A stretch of DNA of 64,000 nt from positions 2,767,501 through 2,831,500 of the forward strand of contig NC_135549.1 in assembly GCF_964340395.1 (NCBI RefSeq). Reading direction: 5' to 3'. A program made the translations under genes and the position numbers. How positions within the stretch are numbered: the stretch's first letter is position 1; the number at the start of each line of letters is the position of its first letter. Source of the DNA: Glandiceps talaboti. Taxonomy: Eukaryota; Hemichordata; Enteropneusta; Spengelidae. This document shows positions 37,835 to 47,457 of this stretch, piece after piece. The notes under the pieces were generated by a model. That model did no database searches and was not told the origin of the DNA. It was given only the letters and a program-made list of their open reading frames with translations.

Positions 37835-39285
37835 CACTCACTCACTCACTCACATACATACATACATACATACATACATACATACATACATACATACATA
37901 CATACATACATACATACATACATACATACATACATACATACATACATACATACATACCCACACGTGCTTTATTCATCGTACATATATATTTATCAGATGT
38001 ATACAACCAAATCAACAAATTTAATCCAAGTATAACCCAAGGGCCTGATAACATACACTCAAGAGTACTGAAAGAACTTGCCACAGAACTTGTAAGTGTA
38101 AGTGTAAGTGTAAGTAGACGATTAACACTAGTAGACGATCAACTCTGTTCATTACCTGCATCAAGTATCCTGGTAACGACAGTTGCGTCGTAATCAGGCG
38201 TGTAACCATGGTAAAGACGACACCCGTTACGTAATGGTACACCAGCTATTGGTATATTGTCTTTGATAGCGATAGTTTTACCAGCGAGCTTACCAGATGA
38301 AACACCTTTGATGTCACAACGCCAACACCTTTTTCAAATAAAAAAAAGATCACATAGTCTGAGATTCATAAAATTTAAGTCAAAGATAACAATTGTGTTT
38401 CGAATGAAGCTTCTTATTGTACTGTGTATTTTGCATTATGACGAGCCAGCCGAGAACATTTAAATCATCAAAGAGATATTTTGTCTGGCCAGACAATATA
38501 GCAATGTTTGTGTGGTTTTCGTCGTACCTGTCTGTCTGTCTGTCTGTCTGTCTTTACCTACCTATCTGTCTGTCTATCTGTCTGTCTGCCAATATGTATA
38601 TTCAAGTGTTGTATGTGTGATCTTATATCTGTACGTTCATGTACCATTTTCATCACCAAATCACAACATTGTAAATAACTACATACCATGCATTGTATGG
38701 GTTATCTGCTGGTTTGGGTGGATGTCCTGGTGTGCGTGGATATTTTACAGGTAATTGTGGTTCAACTAACTCTTCAAGTTTATCAAATTGTCCCAATGAT
38801 TTGCTGATTACCTCTAAAAAAATAAATCATTTCAAATATTTTTTGGAATAATTTTTTCTCTCGAAAAAGTGCAATATGAGGCTTACTATTTAGCAAAATG
38901 TCACGGGCAGAATTTACGGCAAGGGGCCACAAACAATTTCGGGGTACGAATGGTGGGGAGGGGGGCCTTGAACATTCTAAGGGTCTGACATATTTTATTC
39001 ATGATCTGAGCCAAATCAGACCTGATCAGGATGTAAAGTGATAATATACAGGTCTGAAACCTACATTTAATTATGAGGCAGGAGATAACCATGCGAAGTT
39101 GTATTTGTGTCATGAGTGTTTCACAGCTTGTGTCTGCTTTGCTATCTGCATATGTTAAATACCTCATTTACCTATCACATATTAGTATGTATGTATGTAT
39201 GTACGTATGTATGTATGTATGTATGTATGTATGTATGTATGTATGTATGTATGTATGTATGTATGTATACAAGTATGTATGCATG

Positions 39286-39317
<32 letters not shown>

Positions 39318-42300
39318 TGTATGTATGTATGTATGTATGTATGTGTGTGTGTAGGTGTGTTGGTGGGTGGGGGTGTTACTGTATAGTATAATTGCACTTA
39401 CAGAAAGTTACATGGCATTAGGATTAAGGTGGAGGCTACGAACATTCTTGGATTCAACTCATTTCAAATTTTTGAGAGGGCGAAGGGGAGGGGGCTGCCA
39501 AAATAACTTTTGCCAATATATTTTCTCCTCAGTTCCCCCCCCCCCCTTCTCCATCAATTCTGCTCGCTCTCTAAATAACGTATTCTAAAATGAGAATAAC
39601 TGGAAACAGTTAACAAAATTAATTTCCTTTCTCAGGCTGAATTTGCTTCACATAGCACATACCTTCATATTCTTTTAATTCATCTTCTGTCATAACCAAA
39701 CCATAACTTTTAGCAATATCGCCTAGCTCTGCACAAGATGGCGCCCTCACCGCCGGGGTTTTGTAAACATCACAGGAAGCTGCAAAGCGAAAGAAAAAAG
39801 ACTAACATTTCTGACGAATTCTATCTTTATTGAAATATCAGAATGACATGTACTGGAGTAATTGTGTAAACTGGCAACGTTGACATTCAACCCTTCTAAT
39901 ATTTCTTGAACTGTTTGTCCATGTAGCTGAGAAGTAGTCAAGTCTGGAGTATGTAACTAACGTCTGTCTTACAATGTTCGACTGAAAATATCACTGAGCG
40001 ACCATGGAGAAGTCAAAGCCATCCCTTTTTGTCCTGATGCATCCATTCCTTAATACGTATTCGCTATACATGTTTATTGCATTTCCAGGCCTCCATCTCA
40101 TATACAACGAAAAAATAAAACACAAAACCGTAAAAAGTCACACAGCGCTTACTACACTGCACTTGTAAACTGTCTCTATTTGTTGAATGAACTGAATATA
40201 CAAGGATGTTAGAAGTTCAGGTTCGTATCTTCTCACCAGTCTTGTGAACTTATTAAAATTTGCTTCGGCTATGAATTCTATTTGGGATGTATGTGTTTTC
40301 CTTTCATTATCGTAGATTGAACCATAGACCCTCCAAATGCATGATAAGTATATAATTTTGGTTTCTGTGAGAGAAATTCGTCGCTATGCTGTACCCCGGC
40401 TTATACATACGATTATTGAACTAGGAGTAAACTTTTCAGTGAACAAGAATACATTGTATGTATATCGGGTGCTGGCATTCACATTCCACCGAACACTGTC
40501 CCCATGATAACATTAGCTAAGCGGTACTATTAGTAACGTCATCGTCTTGTCTACGACCACTGGGCGTGTAATATTGCATAGATTGTTGTTTTCCAGGTCT
40601 ACAGACTAAATATAACAACCTTTTGAATATATATTCCTACCTGTACAGGGAAAGAGAGGTTATAGTATACGTAGTACTATAGATCGATACATTTGTAGCA
40701 GCAAGATTCGTATGATATTTTCCTAAGAAAACGGAAAATTATAAGCAATAATACACGCCCCTGTGTCTACGACGAATCCAAAAGCATTGTTGGAATACAT
40801 GTAAGCCTTAATGGTGACTAGTACGTGTAATGGTGACTAGTACATGTATACACCGTGATTTCAAAGTGACTCCAAACTGACTTCTATTTTTAAAGAATGC
40901 GACACTATATTTAACAAGGCTTCATAGAAGACATATGTCCCAACTGGTTTGTTGTATGGAAAAGTTTTTCTGCAAGTGTAAATTTGACCTTGAAAATGAA
41001 AGTTATAGTCAAAAGTCTGTCTGAATAGTAACCATACTTTAACCGTGACATTGTGGGTGTACACATTTAAAGATAAGAGGCAAAATGAGCTTTTTGTAAT
41101 AAATGTGGTAGCAACTTTGCTGTGAACATCAAGGTCGAGAAATTAAGTGTAATATGCATGTCTCAGGCAATAAAAATCCAAGTTATGATTAAAAAATAAA
41201 ATGTTTGACTAAAATAGCTATGAAGATAACTCAAATCTGACTATTTGACCTTGAAGAATACTTTTAGGGTCAAAAGGTCAAGTCTTGAAAGAAAGGTCAT
41301 CTTTGGCCCTACCCACAGTGCCCGTTAGGAGCTAACAAACATACTGAAAAAAGTGGTGTACATCTGTTGTTTTATGAAGAAATAATTAAACATTCTCATT
41401 GGTCTCATACGTGTACCCTGTCATTTGTGAACTCATGGACAGCAACAATGATTAATTGGGAACGTGTCCTACTTTCAGGCGAGTACGTGGGACTCGATTC
41501 TGACACTGATAGTGCATGTCAGAATCGAGTGCCGACTTATTCCGTCTGCTAGCAAGACTATTGTGGTGACGTATATGTAAGTATTGAAGTAAAGCCGCCC
41601 TATATGAAGCACAGGGGCACGTATTATTGCTTAGATTGCCGTTTTCTTATGAAAATATCGTACGAATCCTGCTGCCACAAATGTATCAATCTCTATACTA
41701 GTAGAAATATTTTAAACACTTTTTTGTTTTTCCTTACAGGTAGGAATATATAGTCAAAAGGTTGTTATATTTACTGAGCCTGTAGACCGGGAAAACAACA
41801 ATCTAAGAAATATTACACGCCCCTGTGACATGAAGTGGTTATATCGACTGCACATAGAAAGAATATAACTTTCGCAGTACCAACGCAATAAACTATATAC
41901 TTTGTCGAACGTACCGCGTTCTTGTTGAGCAGTAGTGAAAAGTTAAGGTTCTTCGAATATGGTCTCCTTTAGCTGCAATAATTGTAGCTCTGTTTTTATT
42001 TACAATATTTTAAAAAAAAATTTTGTATATTTTATTTTGTGTGGCTCAACTGTGTTCGTTTTACTGTTTATTTTCTTATGGAGTTTGCAAGGTTCTAGCG
42101 TAGGACCGAGAGCGACGTAGCGAAACCGCTACAGTACCGCATCTAGGTCTCGTTTACCTGCAGTGCATTACATGTATAGTAGATAGAGGTTAACCTTTAA
42201 ACTAGACTGTCTCAACTAGATTTCAATAAAGTCCTATGACAGTCCATACAAATACACGTCATGTTGTTTGTTGAAATGCAGACATTGCTACAGCGCACAC

Positions 42301-42478
42301 TCTGTCTTAAATTAACATACAGTACGTTCCAAAAGCTTGACATGATACTAGTAGCCTTTATATTAAATAGCAGTTCAAGGTGTATATGACGAGCCATCAC
42401 GATAAAGATCGAACCTAGCACCATGACCTAGGTACATGACATGATTCACGTACCTTCCTTTGTCTGAGATGTGGCCAT
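31507..42478 (-). CDS. Amidase-signature hydrolase, gene B (12 coding exons, complete model)
   Basis: Exons in transcript order: 42454-42478, 39663-39779, 38687-38813, 38156-38328, 37132-37271, 35845-36045, 35454-35528, 34870-35029, 34587-34646, 33192-33292, 32370-32556, 31507-31706. Exons 2-11 have exactly the lengths and phases of gene A. The model gives 521 residues starting MATSQTKE, with a favourable purine at -3 and G at +4. The triad is Lys112 (IAIKDN), cis-Ser187 (GGSSSGS) and nucleophile Ser211 (TDQGGSIR), all intact, with spacing 75 and 24. Other landmarks are [35 protein letters not shown] and [15 protein letters not shown]. It should hydrolyse small amides like its paralogue; no signal peptide argues for a cytosolic enzyme. 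The least conserved part between the paralogues is exon 9 ([10 protein letters not shown] here, [11 protein letters not shown] in A), which may line the substrate site. An alternative first exon lies at 43735-43744. Introns are rich in microsatellites and carry a LINE fragment. Confidence 0.87.
32115..32250. repeat. Short tandem duplications in intron 11 of amidase B
   Basis: Three to four copies of a unit containing TTGAATAGATTTGGTAAATA. A separate 53-bp duplication (GATGTGTTACTCTGTCGATA) lies at about 32791-32884, in intron 10. Confidence 0.8.
32950..33022. repeat. (GATAT)n pentanucleotide microsatellite
   Basis: About 14 perfect copies of ATGAT/GATAT in intron 10 of amidase B. Confidence 0.95.
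33719..33813. repeat. (GTCA)n(CTCA)n microsatellite
   Basis: Tetranucleotide runs in intron 9 of amidase B, switching from GTCA to CTCA near 33776. Confidence 0.95.
34489..34586. repeat. 49-bp duplication abutting the exon 9 donor of amidase B
   Basis: Two near-identical copies containing GTGATAATTCAATACCAGTA lie directly next to the splice donor at 34586, and the TAACGTAC at the donor resembles the TAACATAC start of each copy. Confidence 0.75.
35612..35742. repeat. (TGTA)n(GT)n(TGTA)n microsatellite
   Basis: In intron 6 of amidase B; one of several TGTA or CATA tracts in this gene (see 36978, 37845 and 39186). Confidence 0.95.
36554..36605. repeat. (CAA)n microsatellite
   Basis: About 17 copies of CAA in intron 5 of amidase B. 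Confidence 0.95.
36978..37116. repeat. (TGTA)n(TTTG)n microsatellite beside exon 5
   Basis: Ends about 15 bases from the exon 5 donor of amidase B (exon edge 37132). On the transcript the donor GTAAGT is followed almost at once by CAAA repeats, so retention would append a long Lys-Gln-Thr-Asn run. Confidence 0.95.
37805..37960. repeat. (CA)n(CTCA)n(CATA)n microsatellite
   Basis: Compound tract in intron 4 of amidase B, adjoining the LINE fragment at 37990. His-Thr-Tyr open frames are artefacts. Confidence 0.95.
37990..38092 (+). pseudogene. Non-LTR retrotransposon reverse-transcriptase fragment
   Basis: A 34-residue frame includes [20 protein letters not shown] followed by KELATEL. GPDxIxxRVLKELA is a conserved block near the start of the reverse transcriptase of CR1/Jockey/L2-type LINEs. 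The rest of the element is missing: a CATA tract precedes it and a short GTAAGT repeat follows. It is antisense to amidase B, in intron 4, and is a dead fragment. Confidence 0.6.
38527..38590. repeat. (CTGT)n microsatellite
   Basis: Imperfect CTGT, CTAC and CTAT run in intron 3 of amidase B. Confidence 0.9.
39186..39345. repeat. (TATG)n microsatellite
   Basis: About 40 units with a few interruptions, in intron 2 of amidase B. Confidence 0.95.
40558..40765. mobile_element. hAT-type MITE, copy 1 (208 bp)
   Basis: Ends CACTGGGCGTGTAATATTGC and, inverted, CACAGGGGCGTGTATTATTGC's first 20 bases. It is flanked by an exact 8-bp target-site duplication TCTACGAC (40550-40557 and 40766-40773). Eight-base duplications and CA-GGG ends are typical of hAT transposases, so this is a non-autonomous element. 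It lies in intron 1 of amidase B. Confidence 0.85.
41610..41827. mobile_element. hAT-type MITE, copy 2 (218 bp), opposite orientation
   Basis: Same family as 40558-40765 but inverted. The ends are CACAGGGGCACG and CGCCCCTGTG, and the flanks are ATATGAAG (41602-41609) and ACATGAAG (41828-41835), a 7-of-8 match. Together the two copies form a large inverted repeat with an 844-bp centre. Confidence 0.8.
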
Positions 42479-43086
42479 TTCAGACCTATCTTCAGGTCAG
42501 TATTAAAAATCGTGTGTGTCGTACTCTTACTTGGTTGCTGGTGAATTCTGGTCACTGTGACCTGCTATCTCGTTATATAATGGTTTGACGTTATCTGATT
42601 CTGCTATATATTTCCGGGTCAAAGTGTACCAGATACCTTCCTGCAATATATGTATGCATAATAATAACTATTATTTTGATTCTTGCCTAATACATGTATT
42701 GATTATTCGAATACACAACCACGGAAAACGATTTTCATCTCCCGTAAGTGAGTGTAATACTATCACGTGTGTGTGTGTCTGTCTGTCTGTCTGTGTCTGT
42801 GGCGGTGTCTGTATGAATACGGAGAACTCAAATCTACTTCGACAGTTCTAATGTACATTGATAGTCCTATTTCTAGGTTTTTGGCAAAAAGAACTCTTTG
42901 ATAGGTTATTAACATAATTACTTGGTAAATAGGCTAGAACGAAAGCTTCAACTTTCATGGTCTATGCATTGATGATAACGAAGTGCGTATGTGATATGCA
43001 GCCAGTTAAATTTTGTTCTTCATTCTAATAAGTCATTTACATAACTACTGAAATTTACCAATAAAGGGATATCCAGTATATCTCTA

Positions 43087-43575
43087 GTACTTTCTCAGCA
43101 AATCCCATGGTTTACACAAAACACGGAGAAGTTTCGTCTTCCACATCAATCCCACCGCTGCCACCAAGTGTGGTACTTTCTCAGCAAAGCCCATGGTTTA
43201 CACAAAACACGGAGAAGTTTCGTCTTCCACATCAATCCCACCGCTGCCACCAAGTGTGGTACTTTCACAGCAAAGCCCATGGTTTACACAAAACACGGGG
43301 AAGTTTCGTCTTCCACATCAATCCCACCGCTGCCACCAAGTGTAGTACTTTCTCAGCAAAGCCCATGGTTTACACAAAACACGGGGAAGTTTCGTCTTCC
43401 ACATCAATCCCACCGCTGCCACCAAGTGTAGTACTTTCTCAGCAAAGCCCATGGTTTACACAAAACACGGGGAAGTTTCGTCTTCCACATCAATCCCACC
43501 GCTGCCACCAAGTGTGGTACTTTCTCACGAAAGCTCACGGTTTACACTAAACACGGAGAGGTTTCGTCTTAGAAC
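43087..43575. repeat. 86-bp tandem array, about 5.5 copies
   Basis: Units contain CCATGGTTTACACAAAACAC and CCACCGCTGCCACCAAGTGT. Copies start at 43106, 43192, 43278, 43364 and 43450, with a diverged last one at 43536. Because 86 is not divisible by 3 and the unit lacks stops in several frames, it yields overlapping plus-strand open frames (up to 147 codons) that I do not regard as genes. It lies between the two candidate first exons of amidase B. Confidence 0.92.
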
Positions 43576-43734
43576 TAAACATTACAACTTTATTTCAGTC
43601 CGCTGTCATAATTATATCATTTTTATTGCACCAGTATGTAGCCATCGTGCAATATCTCGCTCCAAATACCATCTTCAGTGGTATCTTGTTTGTTCGAACT
43701 TGCTTGAAAATTAGATAATACAATTGGAACCTAC

Positions 43735-43744
43735 CTGTAGCCAT
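43735..43744 (-). CDS. Alternative first coding exon of amidase gene B
   Basis: On the minus strand ATG-GCT-ACA-G is followed by GTAGGT, a good donor, in the same phase 1 as the exon at 42454-42478. Joined to exon 2 it would give a protein starting MATA in place of MATSQTKEA, with 516 residues. G lies at +4 and a purine at -3. It is ten bases long like the proposed first exon of gene A. The alternative is chance: the motif is short. Confidence 0.4.
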
Positions 43745-44383
43745 GACACTTGGAAGTCGTGATGCTTGAAGATTCGTGGAATGAGTGCTGCAGAACTGTT
43801 CAACCCGATACTGTAACTTAGTATGATTTAGGTTTCTAGTAACTTTAATATATCTAGATGTATCAAGGTGCTTTCTCCTTGCCTTAGGCATTAAATTCAT
43901 GATCAACGGAACCTCAAAACCAAGTGTGAGTTTATCCAGTGTGTGCCTCGAGTGTAAAGTTGAGTGCCTTCCCCTATCATGAGCTATATATTCCCCCGAC
44001 GACAACTTCTACTTTTACACCGCCATAGTTCGAAAAAAGAGAGAAACTTTTAGTATATCAATACGCCAGTGATAAGGCTACTAATAATTCAGTACTGTTA
44101 TACGTGTCATTGGGCTAACAATAAAGTAGTTCAAAAATTTACCACAACGTCATAGTTTCACTTTCTGATACTGCGTGTAGGAACACCAATTAAAAGGCTT
44201 GCTTTTTTGCCCTTATATTAAGTTTACATCTGATTTATATTAGATGTTGACTTATTTCAAGATACATCAAAGTGTTTTACAAATCGAACAGGCATGTGAA
44301 CTTACAACATTCAATGATTATTAATGGCTGTTTTATTTTAACAAAATACAAAGGGCAAAAAAAGTGCATGTACTACGTGTAAA

Positions 44384-44780
44384 GACAGAAATAAGTCTGA
44401 CTCTGGACTTTTAAGTTGATAACAGTAATCAATATAAGTGTACTTAAGACAGAAATAAGTCTGACTGGACTTTTCCTTTTAATAAGTTGATAGCAGTAAT
44501 CATTACAAGTGTACTAAAGGTAGAAATAAGTCCGACTCTAGACTTTTCCTTTAAGTGATTGATAGCAATAATCAATACAAGTGTACTAAAGACAGAAATA
44601 AGTCTGACTGGACTTTCCTTTATAAGTTGATAACAGTAATCAATGCAAGTGTCCTCAAGACAGAAATAAGTCTGACTGGACTTTTCCTTTAAGTTGATAG
44701 CAAGTTGATAGCAGTAATCATTACAAGTGTACTGAAGGCGGAAATACGTCTGACTGGACTTTTCTGGACTTTTCCTTTTA
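44384..44780. repeat. ~67-bp minisatellite, about 6 copies
   Basis: Diverged units with GACAGAAATAAGTCTGACT and TTGATAGCAGTAATCA, upstream of the GPCR gene. The 146-codon minus-strand frame across it is an artefact. Confidence 0.9.
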
Positions 44781-45344
44781 AAGTATAACAATACCACGTC
44801 CGGAATGACACATCGTGTTGTGGGTTTTCGCTTGTTGTGAGTGGCTTGAGTGATTTCCCGATTACTCATATTATAATAACACATAGCCTAGACTATTCTA
44901 TTCTATTAAATGGTAGGTGAAGGGGACATGGCCATGTTAATTTGAATATAAGGTGTTATAAACGGTATAACCTGGTTTATATATACATTACGTATTTCAG
45001 CTGGTGAGATCAACATAATTCTTGATAATGTAAAGTCATTTGTTACCCATGACCCAGGACAAGGGTTCCCTGCACCTGAACGACCCGGAACAAGGCTGTG
45101 CCACCCATATAAAAAATCGGCTGAATCAAAGCTACTGTCGCATAGCTGTAATTTTTTCAAGTTTAATATGACATATATGATAGTGACTGCCACATCCACA
45201 TTTAGATATAGCTGCCTGCCGATAGATCAAAGATTGTCGCAGAACTCGATCTTACAAAACACGTTACCAGGACTTAGTTCTGTAGATTTGATTAGTTCTT
45301 TGCTGTGTCGTATATCTGATGGTCTCTGTTCTTAAATAGCGTTC

Positions 45345-46277
45345 ATGGCTTTAACAGAAGACGGTTACGAGACACGTTTAAATGAATTCTACAATCTGAC
45401 ATTACCCAATATCCACGATACATTGCAAATGGAGACGTATACTTATCAATGTTCCTGCTGTGCATTGGAAATTGTGTCCACTCTCAATACACTCACCTAT
45501 TTATTACTCTTTGTGTCCTTAATTGGAAATGTTATGTTCTTCATTGTATTTGTACGAGTTTCTTCGATGAGGATCTTGCGGAATTGCAGCTTTATAAATA
45601 TTTCGATGGCTGATACTATGTTTGCAGTAAGTGGGATAGTAAGAATGGCTCTTTTGCTATCTCATGCAGATACCACGGTATGTTTTGTTATCGAGAGACT
45701 GTTCTTATATGTATCTTTGAACACTGTTGTTGTTATAGCCATCGAACGTTACATCGCCGTGTGCCACCCCTTCTTAACCAATAGATTGACGAACACAAAA
45801 CTGACGTTTGCCATGATCTTGGCAACATGGCTAGTGGCCTTACTGCCAACATTTTGTGTGGCATTTATTCTGTTTTATAATGACATCGCTGCTATGCGTA
45901 CAGCTATTATCGGTTTGATAATGTTTATACTACTCCCCGTTGTTGTTGCCGCTGTATTATACATTCTAATCATCAGAGAAATATGGATGCGAAAGAAACA
46001 TCGGGAAAACCTCGGGGTAACGTCTCGAACCTTAGACAAGAATGAAGAACAAGCTTTAGTGATGTGCTTCATAATATCAGCACTCTTCATTTTGTGTTTG
46101 TCACCAACTATTTGCAGTTATGTCAACATTTATGAACTAAACTTTGGTTTTAGCTGTGCTGAAGTAATTTCTTCAATACTTTTTTCAACACATTTCGCTG
46201 TCAATCCTTTTGTTTATAATTTTGGCTGTGAGAAGCATAGGAAGGCATTTGCAATAGCCTTTTGCTGTAATCACTGA
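45345..46277 (+). CDS. Rhodopsin-family GPCR, intronless, 310 aa
   Basis: A single open exon with seven hydrophobic segments at about 48-70, 79-103, 111-137, 152-173, 184-211, 236-260 and 270-291. Class A landmarks are Asn62 in TM1 (IGNV), Asp90 in TM2 (SMAD), ERY at 134-136 ending TM3, Trp162 in TM4, Pro198 in TM5, Pro254 in TM6 and NPFVY at 287-291 in TM7. The N-terminus has one glycosylation motif (NLT, 17-19) and a cysteine cluster (36, 38, 39). The C-tail is very short and ends with a Cys pair, a possible palmitoylation site. Oddities: the TM6 CWxP motif reads CLSP, and the second extracellular loop is short and lacks the cysteine that usually pairs with TM3 (Cys113). It is expected to signal through heterotrimeric G proteins at the plasma membrane. 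The ligand is not predictable, and it resembles the orphan, lineage-expanded receptors of marine invertebrates. Confidence 0.88.
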   Translation: MALTEDGYETRLNEFYNLTLPNIHDTLQMETYTYQCSCCALEIVSTLNTLTYLLLFVSLIGNVMFFIVFVRVSSMRILRNCSFINISMADTMFAVSGIVRMALLLSHADTTVCFVIERLFLYVSLNTVVVIAIERYIAVCHPFLTNRLTNTKLTFAMILATWLVALLPTFCVAFILFYNDIAAMRTAIIGLIMFILLPVVVAAVLYILIIREIWMRKKHRENLGVTSRTLDKNEEQALVMCFIISALFILCLSPTICSYVNIYELNFGFSCAEVISSILFSTHFAVNPFVYNFGCEKHRKAFAIAFCCNH

Positions 46278-47457
46278 TTACCGGTGGACTAAAGTGAAAC
46301 ATTTTTTATTTTTCATAGCGAATCTTGGCCCTAGTAGAGTAAAGTAAAAGTAAATCTGACTCCTGCTATGATATTTCAATCGTAACAGATTCATGCAGTC
46401 ATGCATGGTACTTGACCAAAACTACAGTATTATATATAATGACCTTCAAATACTCAACCTGACCTAAATATTGGTTGACGCTAAGTTTTGATGAATATCA
46501 CTTTCGATTAGTACGAATTAATACGTACAATCACACGACAACGTGGGGCTTGACCATAAGTCGCGACCTTCACATACACACGCTGACATCATTGCTAAGT
46601 TTTGACGAATATCACTTTAATATGAAACCATAGACCCTGTATTTATGATCAAACTATGTATTTGGAATTTTGATAGATTGCAAAATCTCTGTCAAATGTA
46701 CGCAATGACATTACAGACAAATACTCATATACTGTATCAAATTGATAGATTATATGTATACCTCTAGGCATGTCTATATTTGCCAACTATATTTCACAAT
46801 CGATACTTTATTTCCACTGTTGCATTGTTATGAGTAGATTTCAGCAAATTAAACACAAATAAGAAACATAATTTAGCCCCCCTCCCCTTTTTATAAATAG
46901 ATATTTCTACAAGACCGACTTCGTTTGTATTCCACAGCATCTGTTCATCCCACGAAAAACGCTATAAGTGTTTATGTTGGTGCACTCAAAATGTATGGGT
47001 TTTAAATCTAGATTTATTCATTTTTGTGGCAATGTACGTTCGTAATGGATATACAGAACTATTCTGTTATGTGTCTAATTCAATAATTCACATCCGGTTA
47101 TTTCTTTACTATCAGAGTTTACCGTTGGTGGGCCTGTTTTATTGGTTTTTGTGTGCATACCTAGCATAAAGATGTTATTATATCATAGATATAAGAGGAT
47201 AATGTAACATTTGGCAAAAGGTTACCCTACTATTTCTGGTGATTTTATAAATTAAGTTGATGGAACAAAACCAGTTTTCAAGTTACGGGATATATCTTTA
47301 GGAGAAAGTCAAGGGAGTCCTAAAACATCAGTTCCGGATGTCACACAAAAAGGGTAGTGTCCGTAACCTTGGTATTAAAGTAATACTACCACAGCTAATA
47401 TACATATATAGTAAAGTGGCTTTGGTATTAAAAGTATAGTTTTGAATTGAAAGCATC
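46278..47457. other. 3' flank of the GPCR, no gene seen
   Basis: AT-rich unique DNA containing two diverged copies of a segment with GCTAAGTTTTGA and GAATATCACTTT (about 46479 and 46593). No canonical AATAAA was noticed near the receptor stop; ATTAAA occurs near 46849. Confidence 0.45.

Noticed and set aside
43595-44005. 136-codon minus-strand open frame containing the alternative amidase first exon
   Set aside because: Only the ATG at 43744 with its donor is supported; the upstream part has no recognisable protein features and is more likely 5' UTR or flank.
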